A DNA stretch of 64,000 nucleotides from Limimaricola hongkongensis DSM 17492 (GTDB lineage: Bacteria > Pseudomonadota > Alphaproteobacteria > Rhodobacterales > Rhodobacteraceae). The DNA lies in NCBI RefSeq assembly GCF_000600975.2, contig NZ_KK088653.1, forward strand, positions 558,501-622,500, given 5' to 3'. The first letter of the stretch is position 1, and each line of letters starts with the position of its first letter. The notes under the pieces were generated by a model, which saw only the letters and a program-made list of their open reading frames with translations, ran no database searches and was not told the origin of the DNA. Shown here piece after piece: positions 26,692 through 36,360 of the stretch. The translations under genes were made by a program, and so were the position numbers.

Positions 26692-28239
26692 ATGGATCTG
26701 TTCGAGGACAATGCCCCCGACACGGGGGGCAACGCGCATGAGTTCACCGTCTCCGAGATTTCGGGGGCGGTAAAGAAGACCATCGAAGGCGAATTCGGCC
26801 ATGTCCGGGTGCGCGGCGAGGTGGGCCGCGTCACGATCGCACGCACCGGCCACATGTATTTCGATCTCAAGGACGACCGCTCGGTGCTGGCCTCGGTCAG
26901 CTGGAAGGGGCAGGTCGCCAAGCTGACGCATCGCCCCGAGGAGGGCATGGAGGTCATCGCCACCGGGCGCATGACGACATTCGGCCCGCAGTCGCGCTAC
27001 CAGCTCAATGTCGAGGAGGTGGTGCCGGCGGGGGCGGGCGCGCTGATGGCGATGCTGGAGAAACGCCGGCAGGCGCTCGCCGCCGAGGGGCTCTTCGACG
27101 AGGGGCGCAAGCGACCGATCCCCTACCTGCCCGAGATCATCGGCGTCGTCACATCGCCCACCGGCGCGGTGATCCGCGACATCCTGCACCGGTTGCGCGA
27201 CCGCTTTCCGCGCAAGGTGCTGGTCTGGCCCGTGGCGGTGCAGGGCAAATCCTCCGCCGCCGAGGTGGCCGCCGCGATCCGCGGTTTCAACGCCATGACA
27301 CCGGGCGGCGCGCTGCCGCGCCCCGACCTCTTGATCGTCGCGCGCGGCGGCGGCTCGATCGAGGATCTGTGGGGCTTCAACGAGGAAATCGTCGTGCGCG
27401 CCGCCGCCGAAAGCGCGATCCCGCTGATTTCGGCGGTGGGCCACGAGACCGACACGACGCTGATCGACCACGCCAGCGATCGCCGCGCGCCGACGCCGAC
27501 GGCGGCCGCCGAGATCGCGGTGCCGGTGCGGGCCGAATTGCAGGCCGATCTCGCGCAGCTCGGGGCGCGGCTCGAACAGACGCTGCATGGCGGGATCGAC
27601 CGCCGGGCCGAACGTCTGCGCGACCTGTCGCGCGCGCTGCCGCGGCCCGAGGCGCTGCTGATGGGACCGGCGCAGCGGCTCGACGCGCTCGACACCCGGC
27701 TGCCGGGCGCGCTGCGCGCCGCCATCGCCAGAAAACGGATCGAGCTGTCGGATCATCCGCTGCGGCCCGGTCTCGCCACCCGCGCGGTCGAGCGGGGCCG
27801 CGACCGGCTCGGCGCGGTCGCGGGGCGGTTGCCGGGCGCGCATCGCGCCGGGCTGGCGCAAAAGCGGATCAGGCTTCAGGGGCTGCGGTTGAGCCCCGAG
27901 GCGCTTGGCCGGACCATCACGCAGGAGCGGCGCGGCCTGCACCAGATCGCCGCGCGGCTGCGCCCCGATCTGGTGCAGGCGCCGCTCGCCCAGCAGCGCG
28001 ACCGTCTTACGGCGCTGGCGCGGCTGCTCGACACGCTAAGCTACAAGTCGACCCTCGCGCGCGGTTACGCCGTGGTGCGCGGCGATGGGCAGGTCGTCAC
28101 CACCCTCGCTGCGGCGCAGGCGGCCACGACGCTGGAGATCGAGTTCCGCGATGGCCGGATGCAGACCGGCGCGGGGGCCAAGCCCAAGCGCGCGGCCAAG
28201 CCCGCAGCCTCCCCGCCCGAACAGGGCACGCTGCTCTAG
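26692..28239 (+). CDS. xseA: Exodeoxyribonuclease VII large subunit
   Basis: 515 residues. OB-fold at the N-terminus (FTVSEISGAVKKTIEGEFGHVRVRGEV), then the catalytic nuclease region with IGVVTSPTGAVIRDI, DLLIVARGGGSIEDLWGFNEE and SAVGHETDTTLIDHASDRRAPTPTAAAE, then a long helical coiled-coil segment (~290-450). It degrades single-stranded DNA with XseB, whose gene is not in the window. ATG at 26692 matches family starts (MDLFEDN) with weak ribosome binding. Its TAG is shared (CTAG) with the convergent small exported protein gene. Confidence 0.95.
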   Translation: MDLFEDNAPDTGGNAHEFTVSEISGAVKKTIEGEFGHVRVRGEVGRVTIARTGHMYFDLKDDRSVLASVSWKGQVAKLTHRPEEGMEVIATGRMTTFGPQSRYQLNVEEVVPAGAGALMAMLEKRRQALAAEGLFDEGRKRPIPYLPEIIGVVTSPTGAVIRDILHRLRDRFPRKVLVWPVAVQGKSSAAEVAAAIRGFNAMTPGGALPRPDLLIVARGGGSIEDLWGFNEEIVVRAAAESAIPLISAVGHETDTTLIDHASDRRAPTPTAAAEIAVPVRAELQADLAQLGARLEQTLHGGIDRRAERLRDLSRALPRPEALLMGPAQRLDALDTRLPGALRAAIARKRIELSDHPLRPGLATRAVERGRDRLGAVAGRLPGAHRAGLAQKRIRLQGLRLSPEALGRTITQERRGLHQIAARLRPDLVQAPLAQQRDRLTALARLLDTLSYKSTLARGYAVVRGDGQVVTTLAAAQAATTLEIEFRDGRMQTGAGAKPKRAAKPAASPPEQGTLL

Positions 28240-28658
28240 ACCCCGGCCTCGGGTTGGCAAAAGAGCGGCGTGTCGCTGTCTTGGGTCTCATAGAGCTGCG
28301 GCACCTCGGGGTCGTTGACGAAGGCGGCGCTGAGCCGTCCGCCCTCCTCGTAGAAATGCCAGCATTCCGGCCCGGTGCCATCTTCATAGGCAAAGCAGAT
28401 CGCGCCCGCATTGGGATACCATTCGCCGTCGAGGCAGCGCCCGTCGAGAAAGGACCACGTCACCTGGCGGTCGGGGCCGTAGCGTTCCTTGCCGTAAGGG
28501 GCGCCGCCGCTCTGGTAGGTCAGGGTGCGGCCCTGCACCCGTGCGGCGAACTCCTCCGCGCTGAGCGGCACAGAGGCGGTATCCGGCGCCTGCGCCGCAG
28601 CGGCAAGGGCGCAAAGCGCGAGCAGGGCCGAAAGGGCGATCGGTCGAAGCGGCATCAT
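28236..28658 (-). CDS. Small exported protein of unknown function
   Basis: 140 residues. A signal peptide (PLRPIALSALLALCALAAAAQA) is followed by a ~115-residue domain containing YQSGGAPYGKERYGPDRQVTWSF, then DGRCLDGEWYPNAG and ICFAYEDGTGPECWHFYEEGG. Four mature cysteines (CLDG, ICF, ECW, and near the end FCQ) could form two disulfides in the periplasm. Start uncertain between two adjacent ATGs (28658, 28655) without a clear ribosome site. No family recognised with confidence; I recall no characterised homologue. Confidence 0.65.
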   Translation of the reverse strand: MMPLRPIALSALLALCALAAAAQAPDTASVPLSAEEFAARVQGRTLTYQSGGAPYGKERYGPDRQVTWSFLDGRCLDGEWYPNAGAICFAYEDGTGPECWHFYEEGGRLSAAFVNDPEVPQLYETQDSDTPLFCQPEAGV

Positions 28659-28871
28659 GCGCCCAAGGCTCTCACTCCGCCGCCGCCGCGGCCAGCCCTT
28701 TCGTGGCGGCTGCGCGCCAATCCGCCATGCGGCGCCCGGGGGCGGGGTGGCGGCGAGGATGGCCACGGCGATGGAGATCCCGGGGGCCGCGCGGGGGCGC
28801 TCCCTTTCCAAGCCCCCCTGCAAGGGTTAGGTGAGAGAGGTAACAGCAAAGACAGCAGGACCGGGCGGCGC

Positions 28872-30155
28872 ATGTCCTTTTTCGGAAAACTCAAAGACCG
28901 GCTCTTTACCTCTTCCTCCAAGCTCGATCGCGGGCTCGAGGAAATCGTCGAAGAGGGCGCGCAGACCACCGACGCGCCGCAGGAAGCCGACCCCGATGGT
29001 GCCGAGGCCAGCCCGGCGCCCGGGCCGGACCATGCGCCCACGCCGCAGCCCGAGCCCGAGCCCGAAGCGCAGCCCGAGCCCAGCGCCCCCGCCGGGCCGC
29101 GCCCGGCCACGCCCGATGCCGAGCCGCCCGTCGCCCCGCCGGTCACCCCCGGCATGCCCGCCGCCCCGGTGACGCCGCCCGCGCCGCCGGTCTCCACCCC
29201 GCGCGCGCCAGAGCCCGAAGCCGCGCCCGAAGCCACCGCTGCGCCCGCGCCGACGCCGGAAAAGCCCGGCCTGCTGGGCCGCCTGTTCGGCAAGAGCACC
29301 GCCGCCGCGCCGCGCCGCGAGCTTGACGATGCGATGCTAGAGCGGCTCGAGGAATTGCTGATCCAGTCGGACATGGGCGTCGAGACGGCGCTGCGCGTCA
29401 CCGCCAACATCGCCGAAGGGCGGATGGGCCGGAAGCTGTCGGTCCCGGAGATCAAGGACCTGCTGGCGGGCGAGATCTCCCGTATCATGGAGCCGGTCGC
29501 CCGCCCCATGCCGATCTACGCCAAGACACCGCAGGTGGTGCTCGTGGTCGGCGTCAACGGCTCGGGCAAGACCACCACCATCGGCAAGCTCGCCTCCCAG
29601 TTCCGCGATGCCGGGAAATCGGTGGTGATCGCCGCGGGCGACACCTTTCGCGCCGCCGCCGTCGAACAGCTGCAGATCTGGGGCGACCGCGCCGGCGTGC
29701 CGGTGATGACCGCGCCGCAGGGCACCGATCCCGCCAGCCTCGCCTATGACGCGATGGCAAAGGCGCAGGCCGATGGCGCCGATCTTCTGCTGATCGACAC
29801 GGCGGGGCGGCTGCAGAACCGCGCCGACCTGATGGAGGAGCTGTCGAAGATCGTCCGCGTGATCCGCAAGAGGGACCCGGAGGCGCCGCACAACACGCTT
29901 CTGGTGCTCGACGCCACCACCGGTCAGAACGCGCTGAGCCAGGTCGAGATCTTCCGCAACATCGCCGACGTGTCCGGTCTCGTGATGACCAAGCTCGACG
30001 GCACCGCGCGCGGCGGCGTGCTGGTCGCGCTTGCCGACCGCTTCGGCCTGCCGATCCACGCGATCGGCGTGGGCGAGCAGATCGACGATCTTGCCCCCTT
30101 CGACCCCGAGGAGTTCGCCCGCGCGCTCACCGGCGCGGAGGGCGACCTGGCCTGA
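28872..30155 (+). CDS. ftsY: Signal-recognition-particle receptor FtsY
   Basis: 427 residues. An acidic Pro/Glu/Ala-rich A domain (residues ~20-135, roughly 115 residues of PxPEP-type repeats), then the SRP54-type NG domain: GVNGSGKTTTIGKLA is the P-loop, DTFRAAA and DTAGR are G-motifs, TKLDGTARGG is the G4-type end. The membrane-targeting helix MSFFGKLKDRLF sits at the start. It docks Ffh-ribosome complexes to SecYEG. ATG at 28872 follows AGGACCGGGCGGCGC. The gap from 28658 separates it from the divergent exported-protein gene. Confidence 0.96.
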   Translation: MSFFGKLKDRLFTSSSKLDRGLEEIVEEGAQTTDAPQEADPDGAEASPAPGPDHAPTPQPEPEPEAQPEPSAPAGPRPATPDAEPPVAPPVTPGMPAAPVTPPAPPVSTPRAPEPEAAPEATAAPAPTPEKPGLLGRLFGKSTAAAPRRELDDAMLERLEELLIQSDMGVETALRVTANIAEGRMGRKLSVPEIKDLLAGEISRIMEPVARPMPIYAKTPQVVLVVGVNGSGKTTTIGKLASQFRDAGKSVVIAAGDTFRAAAVEQLQIWGDRAGVPVMTAPQGTDPASLAYDAMAKAQADGADLLLIDTAGRLQNRADLMEELSKIVRVIRKRDPEAPHNTLLVLDATTGQNALSQVEIFRNIADVSGLVMTKLDGTARGGVLVALADRFGLPIHAIGVGEQIDDLAPFDPEEFARALTGAEGDLA

Positions 30156-30158
30156 TCC

Positions 30159-30644
30159 TCAGTCATGCCAGCCGAGGACCCGCTCGACCTCGCGCAGCAG
30201 CATCAGCACCACGACCACCATCACGCTCGCCATCGCGGCGAGCGGGATCTGCCCCGCGCCGCAGCCCAGCCCCACGGCCCCGGCAAGCCACAGCGATGCC
30301 CCGGTTGTAATGTTGCGCACCTCGCCCTTGGCGGTGAAGATGATCCCCGCGGCAAGAAAGGCCACGCCCGAGGTCACCGCCTCGATCAGGCGCAGCGGGT
30401 CGATGCGCCGGTCATCCGTGCCGCCGAAATCGAGCTGCGTGACTTCCTGGCCCAGCATCACGAACAGCGCCGCCGCCAGCCCCACGAGGATATGGGTGCG
30501 CAGGCCTGCGGGCTTGCCGCGCCATTCGCGCTCGATCCCGATGAGACCGGTAAGGAGAATCGCCGAGAACAGCCGCACCGCCGCCACGAAGGGCGACGTC
30601 GCGCGAAAGCCGGTGGTGAGGTCGGTGAGAAGCGCCTCGATCAT
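30159..30644 (-). CDS. MgtC/SapB-family membrane protein
   Basis: 161 residues, about four to five transmembrane helices. The family pattern is clear: AVRLFSAILLTGLIGIEREWRGKPAGLRTHILVGLAAALFVMLG, then VTSGVAFLAAGIIFTAKGEVRNITTGASLWLAGAVGLGCGAGQ. MgtC-like proteins are linked to Mg2+ limitation and intramacrophage survival in pathogens; in free-living Rhodobacterales the role is unclear. ATG at 30644 is the first family-compatible one. A perfect 15-base tandem duplication lies just upstream. Confidence 0.88.
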   Translation of the reverse strand: MIEALLTDLTTGFRATSPFVAAVRLFSAILLTGLIGIEREWRGKPAGLRTHILVGLAAALFVMLGQEVTQLDFGGTDDRRIDPLRLIEAVTSGVAFLAAGIIFTAKGEVRNITTGASLWLAGAVGLGCGAGQIPLAAMASVMVVVVLMLLREVERVLGWHD

Positions 30645-30652
30645 TGCCCCTG

Positions 30653-30682
30653 GTCCCTTCTGGCGTTGTCCCTTCTGGCGTT
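30653..30682. repeat. Perfect 15-bp tandem duplication upstream of mgtC-like gene
   Basis: The unit GTCCCTTCTGGCGTT occurs twice head to tail (30653-30667, 30668-30682), immediately 5' of the mgtC-like ribosome site on the minus strand. Confidence 0.9.
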
Positions 30683-30810
30683 TTTCTGACAACGGGGCAG
30701 CCGCGGCGCGGTTCCGGCACCGCCTTGGGCGGGTGCGGCCCGCCGGCTCTGGCCGAAACGGGCCGCAGCGCATATGTCTGCCGCGCAGCTGACAAGGAGA
30801 CCGACCGAGC

Positions 30811-31410
30811 ATGGCGCAACGCAACATCAGCCCCTGGCTCAAGCAGGCGCTGGAGCTGGGCCCGACATTGGCCTTCTTCCTCGTCTATCTGCGGCTCAAG
30901 GAGGACAGCTTCGTGATCGCGGGCACCGAGTATTCGGGCTTCATCCTCGCCACGCTGATCTTCATCCCGATCCTGCTCGCCGCGATGGGCGCGCTCTGGG
31001 CGCTGACCGGGCGCTTGAGCCGGATGCAGGTCTTCACCGCCTTCATGGTGATCTTCTTCGGCGGGCTGACCGCGTGGTTCAACGACGAGCGGTTCTTCAT
31101 GATGAAGACCACCATCGTCTACGGCCTCTTTGCCGCGATCCTCGCCACCGGGCTGGTGCTGCGCCGCAGCTGGCTCGAATGGGTGATGGGCGAGGCGCTG
31201 CCGATGCAGCACGAAGGCTGGATGCTGCTCACCCGGCGGCTCATCGCGGTATTCACCGCGCTCGCCATCGCCAACGAAATCGTCTGGCGCACCCAGAGCG
31301 AGGAGCTTTGGGTCAAGATCGAGACCTTCGCCTTCCCGGCGGTGCTGTTCGTGTTCCTGTGGCTGCAGATCGCGGCGCTGCAGCGCTACATGATCGAACC
31401 GGAGAAATAG
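30811..31410 (+). CDS. Septation protein A / YciB-IspZ family membrane protein
   Basis: 199 residues, about six transmembrane helices. Typical segments: LKQALELGPTLAFFLVYLR, YSGFILATLIFIPILLAAMGALWALTGRLSRMQVFTAFMVIFFGGLTAWFNDERFFMMKTTIVYGLFA, and ANEIVWRTQSEELWVKIETFAFP. The family (YciB, also called IspZ/IspA) is associated with septum formation and cell-envelope synthesis; the exact activity is unsettled. ATG at 30811 has AAGGAG at proper distance. It is transcribed alone, divergent from the mgtC-like gene. Confidence 0.9.
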   Translation: MAQRNISPWLKQALELGPTLAFFLVYLRLKEDSFVIAGTEYSGFILATLIFIPILLAAMGALWALTGRLSRMQVFTAFMVIFFGGLTAWFNDERFFMMKTTIVYGLFAAILATGLVLRRSWLEWVMGEALPMQHEGWMLLTRRLIAVFTALAIANEIVWRTQSEELWVKIETFAFPAVLFVFLWLQIAALQRYMIEPEK

Positions 31411-31427
31411 CCGCTGCGGCGGGGGTT

Positions 31428-31476
31428 GCGTATTTGGGGAACAAAGTTGCCGCCGGGCGCCGAAAGGCCCCGGCGG
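31428..31476. terminator. Stem-loop between ispZ-like and gst genes, with REP-like half-arm
   Basis: CCGCCGGG (31450-31457) pairs with CCCGGCGG (31469-31476) around a GAAA-containing loop. The T-tract is weak on both strands, so it may end the convergent transcripts only in part. The left side 31428-31441 (GCGTATTTGGGGAA) repeats the outer arm of the 24753-24815 palindrome. Confidence 0.45.
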
Positions 31477-31484
31477 TGTCGCGT

Positions 31485-32186
<702 letters not shown>

Positions 32187-32270
32187 GGGGCAGGTCTCCT
32201 GTTGCGGCGGGCCGAGACTGGCATGGCCTGCCGGGGATGCAAGGGGCGGTGGCAGGGCGGGGCCGCGTGC

Positions 32271-32299
32271 TTGACCGGGCCGGGGCCGGGGGCTATCGC
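32271..32299 (+). promoter_or_regulatory. Candidate metZ promoter
   Basis: TTGACC, 17 bases, TATCGC. Transcription would start near 32306, leaving a ~90-base GC-rich leader before the ATG. No known SAM riboswitch pattern was recognised in that leader. Confidence 0.62.
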
Positions 32300-32395
32300 G
32301 ACGTCAGACGACGGCGCCCGGATCGGGGCAGGGCCATGCGCCGTGCCGCGCGCCCCGCGCCGCACCGGAACACCCGAAGGCCCGGAGGCCCTGAC

Positions 32396-33571
32396 ATGAC
32401 CGACTACCGCAAGCGCACCCGCGCCGTTCACGCCGGCACCCGCCGCAGCCAGTATGGCGAGGTGAGCGAGGCGATCTTCATGACGCAGGGCTTCGTTTAT
32501 GACAGCGCCAAGGCCGCCGAGCAGCGCTTCGTCAAGATCGAGGGCGACGAGTTCATCTATGCCCGCTACGGCAACCCGACCGTGGCGATGTTCGAGGACC
32601 GGCTCGCCAGCCTCGAAGGCGCCGAGGCCGCCTTTGCCTGCGCGAGCGGCATGGCCGCCGTCAACGGCGCGCTGACCTCGATGCTCAAGGCGGGCGATCA
32701 CGTCGTCTCCAGCCGGGCGCTGTTCGGCTCCTGCCTCTATATCCTCGAGGAGATCCTGCCGCGCTACGGCGTCGAGGTGAGCTTCGTCGACGGCAAGAAC
32801 ATCGACGAGTGGAAGGCGGCGATCCGTCCCGACACGGCGGCGGTGTTCTTCGAAAGCGTCTCGAACCCGGCGCTCGAGGTGGTCGACATCGCCGCCGTGG
32901 CCGAGCTGGCCCATGCCGTCGGCGCCAAGGTGGTCTGCGACAACGTCTTTGCCACCCCGGTCTATTCCGACGCGATCGCCCAAGGGGCGGACGTGGTGGT
33001 CTATTCCGCGACCAAGCATATCGACGGGCAGGGCCGGGCGCTGGGCGGGGTCATCCTCGGCACCGAGGAACACATCCGCGGCGTGGTCGAACCCTACATG
33101 AAGCACACCGGCGGATCGCTGTCGCCGTTCAGCGCCTGGATGATGCTCAAGGGGCTGGAGACGATCGAGCTGCGAGTGAAGGCGCAGACCCAGAGCGCGC
33201 AGCGCATCGCCGAGGCCCTGTCGCAGGAAGGCAAGCTCGCGAAGGTGCTCTATCCGGGGCTGCCCGCGCATCCGCAGCACGACCTCGCGATGCGCCAGAT
33301 GGGCGCCGGCGGCACCGTGGTGGTGTTCGACGCAGGCTCGCGCGAGGCGGCCTTCGCCATCTTGAACGCGCTCGACATCGTGATCATTTCCAATAATCTC
33401 GGCGACGCCAAGTCGATCGCCACGCATCCCGCCTCGACCACGCATCAGCGCCTGCCCGAGGCGCAGAAGGCCGCGCTCGGCATCACGCCGGGGCTGATCC
33501 GGCTTTCGGTCGGGCTCGAAGATGCCGAGGATCTGGTCGAAGATCTGTCGCGCGCCATCGCCAACCTGTGA
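32396..33571 (+). CDS. metZ: O-succinylhomoserine sulfhydrylase
   Basis: 391 residues, Cys/Met-metabolism PLP enzyme (fold I). ARYGNPT, SGMAAV, ALFGSC, the strand ending in CDNVFATP, and SATKHIDGQG with the PLP lysine are intact; the C-terminal SNNLGDAKSIATHPASTTH is the family's substrate-site block. It makes homocysteine from O-succinylhomoserine and sulfide. ATG at 32396 has CGGAGG eight bases upstream. The close relatives MetB, MetC and MetY are distinguishable but not excluded by motif alone; GRALGG after HIDGQ favours MetZ. Confidence 0.93.
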   Translation: MTDYRKRTRAVHAGTRRSQYGEVSEAIFMTQGFVYDSAKAAEQRFVKIEGDEFIYARYGNPTVAMFEDRLASLEGAEAAFACASGMAAVNGALTSMLKAGDHVVSSRALFGSCLYILEEILPRYGVEVSFVDGKNIDEWKAAIRPDTAAVFFESVSNPALEVVDIAAVAELAHAVGAKVVCDNVFATPVYSDAIAQGADVVVYSATKHIDGQGRALGGVILGTEEHIRGVVEPYMKHTGGSLSPFSAWMMLKGLETIELRVKAQTQSAQRIAEALSQEGKLAKVLYPGLPAHPQHDLAMRQMGAGGTVVVFDAGSREAAFAILNALDIVIISNNLGDAKSIATHPASTTHQRLPEAQKAALGITPGLIRLSVGLEDAEDLVEDLSRAIANL

Positions 33572-33643
33572 TCTTACGGAAAACATGGCAGAAAAATGGC
33601 CAGGTGGACGTCGCGTCAAGCGTGAATGTCTGGTAACGGATTC

Positions 33644-33649
33644 TATACT
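33644..33649 (+). promoter_or_regulatory. Candidate -10 element of folE2
   Basis: TATACT within an unusually AT-rich 40-base stretch (GGTAACGGATTCTATACTAA) 33 bases before the GTG start. A convincing -35 is missing, which fits an activator- or zinc-controlled promoter. A Zur box is possible but not seen as a clean palindrome. Confidence 0.4.
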
Positions 33650-33681
33650 AAAGTAGTTGAATATCCGGAGGAGCCCGTATC

Positions 33682-34812
<1,131 letters not shown>

Positions 34813-34911
34813 CGGTGGCGCAGGGGCGCGGCGCGGCGCGCGGGCCACGCCGGCCCGTGCGCCGTCTCACGGCTTGTTGACAGGGCCAAGAGGGTGGGCC
34901 AACGCTCCCTC

Positions 34912-36360
34912 ATGATCGACCTGCGCCCCGTCGGATACGTCAATGGCCTGCTCCTGTCGGTGCTCGGGCTCACCATGCTCGGCCCGATGCTGGCCGACAT
35001 TGCCGCGCAGAACGGCCATTGGCCGGTGTTTCTCGAAAGCGCGGTGCTGACGCTGCTCACCGGCATCCTGATGGCGCTGTCGTGCCAGAACGGCGTGAAG
35101 CCGAAGCTGACGCTGCGCCAGACCTTTCTGCTGACCTCGTCGGTCTGGATCGCGCTGCCGTTCTTCGGCGCGTTGCCCTTCATGCTGGGCGCTTCCGGCA
35201 GCGGTCTCACCGACGCGGTATTCGAGGCGATGTCTGGGATCACCACCACCGGCGCCACGGTGCTGTCGGGGATCGAGGAGCTGCCGCGCGGGCTTCTGCT
35301 GTGGCGCGGTATCCTGCAATGGCTCGGCGGCATCGGCATCATCGTCGTGGCCATGGTGTTCCTGCCCGAGCTGAAGGTCGGCGGCATGCAGGTGTTCCGC
35401 TCCGAGGCCTTCGAGACGATGGGCAAGATCCTGCCCCGCGCCGCCGAGATCGCGAGCGGCATCGCGGTGATCTATGTCGGGCTGACGCTGGCCTGCGCGC
35501 TGGCCTACATCACCACCGGCATGGAGCCCTTCGACGCCGTGGTCCACGCCATGACCACCATCGCCACCGGCGGCTTCGCCAATTCCGATGCCTCCTTCGC
35601 CGGCTACGGGGCGGGGGTGCATTACGTCGGCGCGGTGTTCATGTTTCTCGCGGCGCTGCCCTTCGTGCGTTACGTCCAGCTTGCTGCGGGGCAGGCGCGG
35701 CCCTTGCTGCGCGATACCCAGGTGCGCGACTTCTTCCTGACGATCATGGTCTGCGTGCTGCTGATCTCGCTGTCGCTGGCCACCTACACGCATGGCTTCA
35801 CCGAGCGGGCGTTTCGCGAATCCCTGTTCAACGTGGTGTCGATCATGTCGGGCACCGGCTATGCCAGCGCCGATTACATGGGCTGGGGCCCGTTCCCGGT
35901 GGCGATGTTCTTCTTCATCGGGCTGATCGGCGGCTGCGCCGGTTCGACCGCCTGCTCGGTCAAGATCTTCCGCTACCAGATCCTGTTCGCCTCGATCGGC
36001 GCGCAGATCCGCAAGATCCACCAGCCGCACGGCATCTTCACCCCGCGCTATGACGGGCGGCCGGTGCCGTCGGACGTGCTGTCCTCGGTGATGTCGTTCT
36101 TCGTCGTGTTCATCGTCTCGATCGGCATCACCTCGGTGCTGCTGTCGCTGACCGGGCTCGACTTCATCACCTCCGTCTCCGGCGCGGCCACGTCGATCGC
36201 CAATGTCGGTCCCGGCCTCGGCCCGATCATCGGCCCCGCCGGCAACTTCCAGCCTCTGCCCGAGGCGTCGAAATGGATACTCATCATGGCCATGTTCATC
36301 GGGCGGCTCGAACTTCTCGTCGTGCTTGTCGTCGTCACCCGCGAGTTCTGGCGGTCATGA
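34912..36360 (+). CDS. trkH: TrkH-family potassium uptake protein
   Basis: 482 residues, inner-membrane K+ channel subunit with four MPM repeats. The four selectivity-filter segments are recognisable: SGITTTGATV, TTIATGGFANSD, SGTGYASAD and ANVGPGLGP. ATG at 34912 (MIDLRPVGYV) matches family starts; an in-frame GTG at 34894 would sit immediately on the ribosome-like purines. TTGACA at 34877-34882 could serve as a -35 with a poor -10. The stop overlaps the next gene's ATG (ATGA). No trkA is nearby. Confidence 0.94.
   Translation: MIDLRPVGYVNGLLLSVLGLTMLGPMLADIAAQNGHWPVFLESAVLTLLTGILMALSCQNGVKPKLTLRQTFLLTSSVWIALPFFGALPFMLGASGSGLTDAVFEAMSGITTTGATVLSGIEELPRGLLLWRGILQWLGGIGIIVVAMVFLPELKVGGMQVFRSEAFETMGKILPRAAEIASGIAVIYVGLTLACALAYITTGMEPFDAVVHAMTTIATGGFANSDASFAGYGAGVHYVGAVFMFLAALPFVRYVQLAAGQARPLLRDTQVRDFFLTIMVCVLLISLSLATYTHGFTERAFRESLFNVVSIMSGTGYASADYMGWGPFPVAMFFFIGLIGGCAGSTACSVKIFRYQILFASIGAQIRKIHQPHGIFTPRYDGRPVPSDVLSSVMSFFVVFIVSIGITSVLLSLTGLDFITSVSGAATSIANVGPGLGPIIGPAGNFQPLPEASKWILIMAMFIGRLELLVVLVVVTREFWRS

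Noticed and set aside
32300-32395. Possible SAM riboswitch in the metZ leader
   Set aside because: The leader is ~90 GC-rich bases; I could not find the SAM-II core or any pseudoknot-like pairing typical of it.
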